Below are positions 24,480 to 31,604 of a stretch of DNA of 64,000 nucleotides, one piece after another. This DNA is from Desulfobaculum bizertense DSM 18034. GTDB lineage: Bacteria > Desulfobacterota > Desulfovibrionia > Desulfovibrionales > Desulfovibrionaceae. Location of the stretch: the NCBI RefSeq assembly GCF_900167065.1, contig NZ_FUYA01000003.1, forward strand, positions 186,001-250,000, written 5' to 3'. The notes under the pieces are model-generated. The model worked only from the letters and a program-made list of their open reading frames with translations. It was not told the origin of the DNA and did no database searches. Every line of letters starts with the position of its first letter. Position 1 is the stretch's first letter. A program made the position numbers and the translations under genes.

Positions 24480-25088
24480 ATGAGCTCTCACGCAACGCTT
24501 CAGCGTTTTGAAATATGTCTTTCCGGTCTTGGTGGTCAGGGCGTCCTCACGCTTGGCAAAATCATGGGGCAGGCCCTCGCCCTTGGGCATGGGTTCAACG
24601 TGACCCAGACCCAGAGCTACGGCCCAGAAGCCCGTGGTGGTGCCAGCCGCTCTGATCTCGTTATCAGCACGGAGTCCATCAGCTACCCAAAGACGGATAA
24701 AATCGACCTGCTTGTTGCCCTCTCTCAGGAGGCCTGCAACAAGTATTACAGCCTGCTCAAGCCAAACGGCGTGCTTCTCGTCAACGACACGCTCGTCAAG
24801 CAGGTCCCCACCAATCAGTATCTGGGCCTCCCCTTTAGCGAACTCGCGCAGGACAAACTCGGCCTTATTCAGGCCATGAACACCATTGTCCTCGGCGCCT
24901 GTTCCTTCCTGCTTCCCTTTGCCCAGCCCAAGCTCATGAAAAACTCTCTGGAGCAAACGCTTCCAGCAAAGATTCTGGACATCAACATCAAGGCGTTCAG
25001 CATGGGCCACGACGCAGCAAAAGAGAAATACAAGGCTCCGCCCAGTGAATGGGCTGACCTGTATCCGCCAGCAAAATCAAAAAAATAG
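24480..25088 (+). CDS. korC: 2-oxoacid:ferredoxin oxidoreductase gamma subunit
   Basis: The 202-residue gamma subunit, starting with the CoA-binding-type glycine motif SGLGGQGVLTLGKIMGQA (about residues 15-32), then QTQSYGPEARGGASRSDLVIS, the family signature. It completes the KorDABC complex. It starts 3 bp after korB and ends the operon ahead of a clear terminator. Confidence 0.92.
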   Translation: MSSHATLQRFEICLSGLGGQGVLTLGKIMGQALALGHGFNVTQTQSYGPEARGGASRSDLVISTESISYPKTDKIDLLVALSQEACNKYYSLLKPNGVLLVNDTLVKQVPTNQYLGLPFSELAQDKLGLIQAMNTIVLGACSFLLPFAQPKLMKNSLEQTLPAKILDINIKAFSMGHDAAKEKYKAPPSEWADLYPPAKSKK

Positions 25089-25093
25089 CGCAC

Positions 25094-25122
25094 AGGGCAC
25101 CCTCCGGGGTGCCTTTTTCTTG
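25094..25122 (+). terminator. Terminator after korC
   Basis: GGGCACCC (25095-25102) pairs with GGGGTGCC after a short loop, followed by five T and CTTG. Confidence 0.85.
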
Positions 25123-25189
25123 CACTCTTTCTGCTTTTTACACCGCAACCACTTGCCTTTTAATTGCAAAGGAGTACAACTTTTGCGCT

Positions 25190-25984
25190 ATGTATTACGA
25201 CGTTCACACCCATGCATTTCATCCAAAAATCGTTAAAAAGGTTCTTGTACAGCTCGAAGAACATTATGGTCTTCCCGCAGTAGGCTCTGGTCTTATCACT
25301 GATTTGCTGGACCGCATTCATCGTGCGGGCATCAACAAAGCCGTCGTGCATACTGCCGCAACTACTCCCGCTCAGGTTATCCCCGCCAACAACTGGGCCA
25401 TCGCCCTTGCCGAGCGTTTTCCTGACGACGTCATCTCGTTTGGCAGCATTCACCCCGGCTTTGACCGCTGGCGCTGGTCTTTGGACCGCCTGCAGCAGGC
25501 TGGTATTCGTGGCATCAAGCTTCATCCAGACTTTCAGGGCTACTCCCTCGACGCTCCAGAAATGGAGCCTATTTTTGAGGAAATGAGCGGCCGCTTTGTC
25601 GTTATGCTTCACGTCGGCGACCAGAACCCGCCCGGCCAGAATGCGACCGACCCGTACAAGGTGCTCGCCCTGCACAAAAAATTCCCCAAGCTCCAGCTCA
25701 TCGCCGCGCACTTTGGCGGCGTCTATCACTGGAAGTGGGTTCTCGACAGCGGACTCGCAGACGCCAATATTTATTTTGACACGTCCAGCACCCTCTCCCT
25801 TATTCCAGACGACCAGCTCAAAGAAATCTTTCGCCGCCACCCTCGAGACAAATTTCTCTTCGGAAGTGACTATCCGCTCGCTGACCCCGGTGAGGAAATG
25901 CTCGAACTCAAAAAACGCCTCTCACTCTCCCAGCAGGAACTCGAGGACATTATGGCCCACACAGGCGCCCTCCTCGGCGAATAG
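25190..25984 (+). CDS. Amidohydrolase family 2 metal-dependent hydrolase
   Basis: A 264-residue TIM-barrel hydrolase of the amidohydrolase_2 (ACMSD-related) group. It starts MYYDVHTHAFHP with the metal-binding HTH motif, then GIKLHPDFQGYSLD (about residues 105-118), MLHVGDQNP, LIAAHFGGVYHWKW and FGSDYPLADPGEEM near the end, supplying the expected His and Asp ligands. Members act on very varied substrates, so the reaction is unknown. ATG 25190 follows AAAGGAG at a long spacing. It is a single gene between two terminators. Confidence 0.85.
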   Translation: MYYDVHTHAFHPKIVKKVLVQLEEHYGLPAVGSGLITDLLDRIHRAGINKAVVHTAATTPAQVIPANNWAIALAERFPDDVISFGSIHPGFDRWRWSLDRLQQAGIRGIKLHPDFQGYSLDAPEMEPIFEEMSGRFVVMLHVGDQNPPGQNATDPYKVLALHKKFPKLQLIAAHFGGVYHWKWVLDSGLADANIYFDTSSTLSLIPDDQLKEIFRRHPRDKFLFGSDYPLADPGEEMLELKKRLSLSQQELEDIMAHTGALLGE

Positions 25985-26006
25985 CTCCCCCCTTTTCACA
26001 AGCTTA

Positions 26007-26044
26007 GGACACCACCCCCCTTCATGTCGTGGTGTCTTTTTTTA
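26007..26044 (+). terminator. Terminator after the amidohydrolase gene
   Basis: GGACACCAC and GTGGTGTC form an 8-bp stem around a CCCCCTTCATGTC loop, followed by seven T. Confidence 0.85.
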
Positions 26045-26282
26045 CCCCTTCGGTGCAAACTCATGCGTAAGATTTGCCCCTACCATTCTTAGTCACTCCT
26101 TGAAATTCCTTCTCTCTCAATACTTTTCAGGCTCTTACTCCCCTTTTTTCCCAAAAAATGTCCGACCAATTTAATTTGCTGGACTCTCTCAAAAGGCAGT
26201 GCTACCCCCAAAAAACCAGCTCACAAGCTGACTGAGTATTCAATCAGCTTCAGCACTGGAACTATACGACGCCGGAGGATTT

Positions 26283-26609
26283 ATGCGCGTTCTCATCGTT
26301 AACACGACCCCGAACGAACGCACTGCGCTCGTTGAGCGCCTGACACGTCTCGGTATTGACGTGGACTTTGCTGATAGCGTTCGACTTGCTGTCCACTTCT
26401 CGCACATGATGCGGTACAGCGCTGCCATCTTTGAAAATGGCACCCCAACTGAAGAACTGGAGCGACTCTATCTCGCTCTCCAGAGACGACAGCCGTGGAT
26501 GAAAATCCACCTCCAAAATCGCATACCAGAGCAGCACGATACCGACGACTTCGTCGCCCGCATCGCTCCACAACGCTCCGCTCTCAACAGCGCCGCGCTC
26601 TGTGCGTAA
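26283..26609 (+). CDS. Degenerate receiver-like protein
   Basis: A 108-residue protein that aligns by eye with a response-regulator receiver: MRVLIVNTTPNERTALVERLTRLG matches the usual LIVDDExxxR start, and YSAAIFENGTP matches YDxxIxDxxMP. The acidic pair is replaced by N-T, the phosphorylated Asp position reads Glu, and the later Lys-Pro is absent. It probably cannot be phosphorylated and may mimic the active state or be structural. Family assignment is by eye and moderate. It ends just before a terminator and repeat copy B. Confidence 0.6.
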   Translation: MRVLIVNTTPNERTALVERLTRLGIDVDFADSVRLAVHFSHMMRYSAAIFENGTPTEELERLYLALQRRQPWMKIHLQNRIPEQHDTDDFVARIAPQRSALNSAALCA

Positions 26610-26628
26610 CTCACAACTCTGCACCCTC

Positions 26629-26657
26629 AGGCCACTTGAAAAAGTGGCCTTTTTTAT
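26629..26657 (+). terminator. Terminator after the degenerate receiver gene
   Basis: GGCCACTT and AAGTGGCC form a perfect 8-bp stem around GAAA, followed by six T. Repeat copy B begins at once after it. Confidence 0.9.
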
Positions 26658-26721
26658 TGGGGCGCTGCCCCAAGCCCGGGTGGGCGGGTATTGTTTTATT
26701 GGGGCGCTGCCCCAACCCCTG
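26656..26721 (+). repeat. Left-end hairpins of repeat copy B
   Basis: ATTGGGG-CGCTG-CCCC palindromes occur twice (26656-26673 and 26698-26715), separated by GGTGGGCGGGTATTGTTTT. The same duplication is seen ahead of copy D, so it is a shared left-end module of the element. Confidence 0.8.
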
Positions 26722-27086
26722 CAAGGGGCGCTGCCCCTTGACCCCGCCCAAGGACGAGGCCCTTGGGAATCCCGCTATCGCTCAAAAAAAATAAGGCTGA
26801 ATGGGATGAAAGCTTCGCTTTCCTCTCCATCAGCCTTATTTTTTGAGCTAGGGGAATTTCCTCAACGCGTGTTCTTCTGCCTTTTCCAGACCGCACTTAT
26901 TCCTTTTGAACGCCGAAAGGCGTTCAAAAGGAATGGAGGCAACTCACGGGAAAGAGAAAGAGGCTCTCGACGCTAGCCCCATTAAGTTTAAAAGCCGTGC
27001 AAGCGAAGCTTGCACGGCTTTTAAACTCGATGAGGATACGTAAGGGAATCATTCCCTTACGCGGGGGTTTGGGGGCTGGCCCCCAA
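26722..27086 (+). repeat. Composite hairpin repeat, copy B
   Basis: Second copy. H1 26722-26740, H2 26748-26766, H3 26781-26847 (AATAAGGCTGA type, inner GAAAGC-TTC-GCTTTC), H4 26899-26934 (perfect 16-bp stem capped by GAAA), H5 26986-27026 (perfect 19-bp stem capped by GAA), H6 27039-27061, H7 27069-27086. H3-H5 sequences differ from copy A but pair equally well. It lies between convergent genes, 48 bp from the stop of the next minus-strand gene. Confidence 0.93.
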
Positions 27087-27134
27087 TCTTTCCTTCCTCT
27101 TCTTTTCTTCTATACCTGCGCAGCGATCAAACGC

Positions 27135-27587
27135 TTACCACGCAGTGCGGGCGATAATTTCTTTAACGCGTTCCTCGTTGTGCTTTTCTTCGAGGACGAG
27201 GCGTTTTGCCTGAGCGACGCAAATTTTATCAGTAAGGAGGTCGATGTCGACGGGCTTCTCCATGAAGTCCATAGCGCCGAGTTTCATTGCCTCAATACCG
27301 AGTTGAATAGTTGCGTGGCCGGAGAGCAACAGAATCTGAAGATCTTCGTTAAATTCTTTGAGTCGTTCAAGGGTCTCGAGTCCGTCCATACCGGGCATCT
27401 GAAGATCGAGGACAACGGCGTCGAAACGGCGTTCCTCGGCGAGTTTCAGTGCTGAGGGACCGTCATAGGCCACATGAACATTAAAGCTCCGATTTTGGAG
27501 ACGTTCTGCGAGGGTGTCGACAAACTCTTTGTTGTCGTCACAAAGCAAAACATGAACAGCCATCATGGATGGGCATTGGCTCTGCAT
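27135..27587 (-). CDS. Single-domain response regulator (CheY-like) with helical tail
   Basis: A 150-residue receiver protein: HVLLCDDNKEFVDTLAERL with the acidic pair, VVLDLQMPGMDGLE with the phospho-accepting Asp, LLLSGHAT and MEKPVD with the conserved Lys. About 25 charged residues follow the receiver (QAKRLVLEEKHNEERVKEII), with no DNA-binding domain. The ATG at 27587 is preceded by GAGGAAA, though internal Met starts at 27566 or 27563 are possible. It is last in the seven-gene SulP phosphorelay operon and closely resembles the other receivers in it. Confidence 0.9.
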   Translation of the reverse strand: MQSQCPSMMAVHVLLCDDNKEFVDTLAERLQNRSFNVHVAYDGPSALKLAEERRFDAVVLDLQMPGMDGLETLERLKEFNEDLQILLLSGHATIQLGIEAMKLGAMDFMEKPVDIDLLTDKICVAQAKRLVLEEKHNEERVKEIIARTAW

Positions 27588-27602
27588 GAGAGATTTCCTC
27601 CT

Positions 27603-28217
27603 CTACGCCATAGGGATATGCAATTCAAACCAGTCAGGGCCAGAGTCACACCGGGCATGCTGTGCCTGAGTCAGCGCCACCAGAGGAGCACTCTCCACGG
27701 TCTTGCATCCTTCGAAACGGACAACGGCATCCCCATCTTTTTTTAACAGACCGATGCCGAGCACACTGTGCTCCGACATGGTCAGGGTACATGCATCCAG
27801 ACAGGCAAGCAGCATTTGCTGAATGGCAAAGGGAGATCCCAAAACCATCACATCGTCGGCGGGCTGGACTTTCAGCTCGACGCCCCGCATGGTCGCAAGG
27901 CGGAAAAAGAGTCCCGTAGCCAGCTCCACTGCTTCTGTCATGTTCACTTCTTCGCGCAGGTGGTCCACGCTATGGGCGAAACGGTTCAGGCGTTTCACTG
28001 CCTCATCAGCGTGTACGGTTCGCTTCTGAACGTCAAGGGCAAGCTGAGTAATGCGGGCGAGACTCACGTCTTTCCCTCTGGCCTGCATAGCGAGCAAGTC
28101 ACTCAAAAGGCCAGCCTTTTCACGGATGGTCGCCAGATGATTTTTAAACTCGTGCGAAACGCTCGCGGCGACTTTTCCAAAACAGGTTAATTCATCTGTC
28201 CAGTCCCGATCACTCAT
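27603..28217 (-). CDS. Kinase-derived protein with intact H-box but no ATP-binding motifs (possible histidine phosphotransferase)
   Basis: The 204-residue protein has an H-box, VAASVSHEFKNHLATI, with His22 and the following EKAGLLSDLL, very like the H-box of the kinase encoded two genes upstream (VAHEVNNPLAVINEKAGLMKDLL). The rest resembles a HATPase_c domain in length and fold pattern, but I find no N-box Asn or DxGxG and GTGLG motifs. That pattern (DHp retained, ATP site lost) is how ChpT and Spo0B phosphotransferases look. I infer phosphotransfer between receivers, or phosphatase action, rather than autokinase activity. It has no membrane segment and sits between two receiver genes. Confidence 0.65.
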   Translation of the reverse strand: MSDRDWTDELTCFGKVAASVSHEFKNHLATIREKAGLLSDLLAMQARGKDVSLARITQLALDVQKRTVHADEAVKRLNRFAHSVDHLREEVNMTEAVELATGLFFRLATMRGVELKVQPADDVMVLGSPFAIQQMLLACLDACTLTMSEHSVLGIGLLKKDGDAVVRFEGCKTVESAPLVALTQAQHARCDSGPDWFELHIPMA

Positions 28218-28229
28218 GATTTTCCCCTT

Positions 28230-28586
28230 TTAGAGCTGCAAGGCAGCCTTTACCCGCTCAAGTAAAAGGTCCAGCTGGACAGGTTTCATCAAATAGTCAC
28301 AGGCTCCAGCTTCGCAGCCAGCATCGCGGTCCTGTTCTGATCCGTGCCCAGTCATAAAGATAAATTTCATTCCGGGGCGTGCCCGGTTAAGGCTATGCAT
28401 GACGTCAATACCGCTGGCTCCAGGCATTTTCATATCGACGATAACCACGTCGTAAGCTTTTTCCTGAACAAGAGACAATGCCTTTCCGCCATCAAGCGCG
28501 TAGTCCGTATCGATTCCACGAAGCTCAAGACGCTCCGCGAGAGTTTCTACAAGTTCAGCCTCGTCATCAACCAGCAAAATATGCAC
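28230..28586 (-). CDS. Single-domain response regulator (CheY-like)
   Basis: A 118-residue stand-alone receiver starting MHILLVDDEAELVETLAERLELRG, with VVIVDMKMPGASGIDV (phospho-Asp), FMTGHGSEQDRD and LMKPVQ (Lys). There is no output domain, so it likely relays phosphate or acts by contact. It lies 13 bp downstream of the membrane histidine kinase gene and 12 bp upstream of the kinase-remnant gene. It shares the LAERLELRGI... pattern with the receivers at 27135 and 30384, suggesting duplication within the operon. Confidence 0.92.
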   Translation of the reverse strand: MHILLVDDEAELVETLAERLELRGIDTDYALDGGKALSLVQEKAYDVVIVDMKMPGASGIDVMHSLNRARPGMKFIFMTGHGSEQDRDAGCEAGACDYLMKPVQLDLLLERVKAALQL

Positions 28587-28599
28587 GTTGTCTACTCCG

Positions 28600-30309
28600 T
28601 TAACTCTTCACGGGGAACACAATGTGAAAGGTTGTTCCAACTCCCACAGTGCTGTCCACCGTCATTTCTGCGCCAAGTTTCTGAACAAGCCCATAGGTAA
28701 TGGACAGTCCAAGACCTGTACCTTTCTCACCTTTGGTGGAGAAAAATGGTTCAAAGATATGCTTGAGATGCTCTTCAGTTATGCCACAGCCGTTGTCTGT
28801 AATGTCCACAATCACATGCTTGGCATCAAGGTTTCGAATGCCGATCTTAATGCGCCCGCCGTCATCCACGGCAGCAAAGGCGTTGTTGACAATGTTCAAA
28901 AAGACCTGCTGAAGCTGTCCCCGGTCGCTGTTGACCGGCGGCACATCGGGGTCAGAATCGACAGAGACCTCAAGCCCCCGATATTCTGCCTCTTTCTCAA
29001 GAAAGCTCAAGACCTCCCGAACCACGGGTTCGATATCCAGCTCTTCCAGCCGCACATCAATGTGCCGGGCAAAGCCCAGCAGACGATGCGTAATCGTTCC
29101 ACAACGCTGTACCGATGCTAAAATAGAATCCGTCAGCTTGAGGAACTTCTCCTTTTGATCTTCCACACTCTTGCCAAAGGAAAGCAGGTCTTTCATGAGA
29201 CCAGCCTTCTCGTTAATGACTGCAAGGGGGTTGTTCACCTCATGAGCGACACCAGCAGCCAAACGGCCAATCGACGCCATCTTGTTTGAATGCTCGGCAT
29301 TGTGCATGGCAACCATGCGCCGCTGGTCCGCGTCATACACGCGACTCACAAGAGTGGAAGAAACACCAAGGACAACAAAAACGATGGCCCAGATGCTCAG
29401 GATGGAAAAGCCAAGAATTTCAAGGCGAGCTTCCCACCACGTATTCATAACATCTTTCTTTGAAGTCACAAGGGTCAGGATGTAGGGGGTTCCCTTGATG
29501 TAGGCATAGCCCATAGTCATGGGGTGGCCGACACTGTCCACAATATCAATAAGCTTTGTGGAATCAGAATAGGCCGGAACAGGATACGGTGCCTTTTGCA
29601 AAACGCGACCAGACCGGCGCGTTGGGGTCTGCAAAATTCCCTGCCTGTCCATGATAAAAATATCGCCGCCCTTCCAGATATTGAGAGAAAGCAGCAAATC
29701 GTTGAACCGCGCCGTGTCCAGCGTGGCCCGCAAAATATAATAGTCACCGTCGGCGTCATCATGCTTTATGGCAATGACCATGTGCGGCACATCACGAAAG
29801 CCACGGAAAACCGGGCTGATGTACACTCCGCGAGTCAAGACTTCCCGAAACCAGTCCTGCGAAGAATAATCGCGGCCAGTCAGGTTAAGCGGCCCAGAAT
29901 AGGCAAGCTGCATGCCGCTGCTGTCCACAAAGCCGATGTCATACACTCCGCCAAAACTTCGCTTGAGATTCAGCAAAACCCGACCAAGCTCAGCCTGATC
30001 TGACAGACGCTCGCGAGAAAGATGACTGACGACAAATTCAAGCGCAGCCCGGCGCTCTTCAATAAAATTGGCAATAGTATGCTTTGAATTGGAAACAAGA
30101 CGGGAAACACGGAAGGTGTTGTCTGCTTCGGCTTTTTCTCTGCTGAGACTAAAGTCCGCAAACGACATGACACACAGGGGGACAATGGAAACCAGAAGCA
30201 TGACGGTGACGACGAGCGCCCAAAGCCGTCGGTAATTCATGATGCTGTCGCTTTGAGAATCTTCTTTCGACCAGAAGCGGGGACGTGCGATGCGAAACAG
30301 GCGAGCCAT
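28600..30309 (-). CDS. Membrane sensor histidine kinase with periplasmic Cache domain
   Basis: A 569-residue kinase. One helix near residues 28-50 and another near 298-322 flank a ~245-residue periplasmic region resembling dCache (SRLVSNSKHTIANFIEERRAAL; DYSSQDWFREVLTRGVYISP; TPYILTLVT). Then come HisKA with the H-box AAGVAHEVNNPLAVI (about 345-360) and HATPase_c with N-box FLNIVNNAFAAV, DNGCGI and GTGLGLS, all intact. It should autophosphorylate on sensing an unknown external ligand. ATG 30309 is chosen because it leaves AAGGA as the ribosome site; a Met four codons upstream overlaps it. It is the only complete kinase of the SulP operon. Confidence 0.9.
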   Translation of the reverse strand: MARLFRIARPRFWSKEDSQSDSIMNYRRLWALVVTVMLLVSIVPLCVMSFADFSLSREKAEADNTFRVSRLVSNSKHTIANFIEERRAALEFVVSHLSRERLSDQAELGRVLLNLKRSFGGVYDIGFVDSSGMQLAYSGPLNLTGRDYSSQDWFREVLTRGVYISPVFRGFRDVPHMVIAIKHDDADGDYYILRATLDTARFNDLLLSLNIWKGGDIFIMDRQGILQTPTRRSGRVLQKAPYPVPAYSDSTKLIDIVDSVGHPMTMGYAYIKGTPYILTLVTSKKDVMNTWWEARLEILGFSILSIWAIVFVVLGVSSTLVSRVYDADQRRMVAMHNAEHSNKMASIGRLAAGVAHEVNNPLAVINEKAGLMKDLLSFGKSVEDQKEKFLKLTDSILASVQRCGTITHRLLGFARHIDVRLEELDIEPVVREVLSFLEKEAEYRGLEVSVDSDPDVPPVNSDRGQLQQVFLNIVNNAFAAVDDGGRIKIGIRNLDAKHVIVDITDNGCGITEEHLKHIFEPFFSTKGEKGTGLGLSITYGLVQKLGAEMTVDSTVGVGTTFHIVFPVKS

Positions 30310-30383
30310 GTGAATCACCATCCTTCGACCGTGTTCAGAAGTGAAACGGGAGGGGAACAGACGCCCCCTCCCGGGTATATCAG

Positions 30384-31592
30384 TTAGGATGCATTGACCT
30401 TTTCATACGCATTTTTCACTGTGGCAGACAGACTGTCAATGTCCACAGGCTTTTGCAGATAGGCAAAGGCACCAAGCTCCATACAGGTCTCGCGATCCTT
30501 TTCGGAACCGTGGCCTGTCAGGATAATCACTGCAACATTGGGGTGGTTGCGGCGAACGCGACGCAGGACCTCAATGCCATCCATGCCGGGCATTTTCAGG
30601 TCCAGAATCATAACCTCTGGCTCTTCTTCCTCCATGAGGTTCAGAGCCTGCGGGCCGTCATACACAACCGCAGAACCAATATCACGCATAGTCAGACGTT
30701 CGGACAAGGTTTCGACAAACTCGCGCTCGTCGTCAACCAAAAGGACCTTGTTTGGCAGACTAAAGTCAGCACGACGGTAAATGTCGGCCTGATAAAAGTC
30801 CTTGCCCACACGGGTCACAACTTCCTGCACACCATCAACAGCAACAGTCAGACGTTTCAGCTCGTCCTCAAGACGGGAAAGCATGATGACGTTCTTGTTG
30901 ATGGTCAGGGTCACAACGCCCTGACTGGCTTCGACGCCCACAATGTGGCCAGCCTGTGCCAGAGAGAGTGCTACCTGTGCCTGAAGTTTAAAGTCCTTCA
31001 CAGCCTGCACAGACTGCGCAGTCTGCACCAGAACACCACGGCGGGCATTTTCAATGACCAGCCCGGCAATGTCGTCCACAGAACGGGACCCCATTGGAGC
31101 GACCAAATCATAGAGTGCTTCGTCAAAGGGCGGACGCCCAGCAACGAACTGACTCCACGCCAGCAGGTTCTCGTCTTCCTGCGCAACCAGCTTTCCTGCT
31201 TCCTCCGCAGACACATTTTCTGTGCCCACAGCATGAGAAACACGGAAGCCCATGTCGGCCACGAGCAGGACACGCAGCATATGCGAGATGGAACGCGGAG
31301 CCAAAAGCCCGCCCCATCCAAAGAGCATCAGGTCATCCCTGCTCAGCTCTTCGGCCACAATAGCCCGCAAGCACGCCACATTTCGCTCACGCTCATGCGT
31401 AAAGGAATTGAACACGCTGGTCTTGCCAAACATGGTTTTATGCAGTCGAGATTCAGCAATCCCATACCGCTCCGAAGCTTTGGAAAGGAGTTCTTCATCA
31501 CGAACAACTGCAAGTCCAAGCTCGGAAGCGACCCGGGCCGAAACTTCTTCTGCCCGCACGTAGGACGCGTTGAAAATGTCGATGATAGCCAT
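30384..31592 (-). CDS. Pseudo-cytidylate-kinase / BON / receiver fusion protein
   Basis: A 402-residue protein with three parts. Residues 1-180 resemble the cytidylate-kinase-like family (MAIIDIFNASYVRAEEVSARVASELGLAVV against the usual ITISR-GS-GKEVAE start), but the P-loop glycines and Lys are replaced, so nucleotide kinase activity is doubtful. Residues about 195-265 resemble a BON domain (LKLQ... VGVEASQGVVTLTI ... VDGVQEVVTRV). Residues 281-402 are a receiver with DD at 287-288, phospho-Asp 331 in ILDLKMPGMDG and LQKPVD. The combination suggests phosphorylation controls a ligand- or protein-binding platform. It lies 13 bp after the SulP gene, so a role in anion uptake control is inferred. 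Confidence 0.75.
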   Translation of the reverse strand: MAIIDIFNASYVRAEEVSARVASELGLAVVRDEELLSKASERYGIAESRLHKTMFGKTSVFNSFTHERERNVACLRAIVAEELSRDDLMLFGWGGLLAPRSISHMLRVLLVADMGFRVSHAVGTENVSAEEAGKLVAQEDENLLAWSQFVAGRPPFDEALYDLVAPMGSRSVDDIAGLVIENARRGVLVQTAQSVQAVKDFKLQAQVALSLAQAGHIVGVEASQGVVTLTINKNVIMLSRLEDELKRLTVAVDGVQEVVTRVGKDFYQADIYRRADFSLPNKVLLVDDEREFVETLSERLTMRDIGSAVVYDGPQALNLMEEEEPEVMILDLKMPGMDGIEVLRRVRRNHPNVAVIILTGHGSEKDRETCMELGAFAYLQKPVDIDSLSATVKNAYEKVNAS

Positions 31593-31604
31593 AAGGAGTC
31601 TCCT

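Noticed and set aside
26656-27087. CRISPR array or REP/RAYT system
   Set aside because: The repeats are single composite elements far apart with no regular spacers, and no cas genes or RAYT-type transposase gene is in the window.
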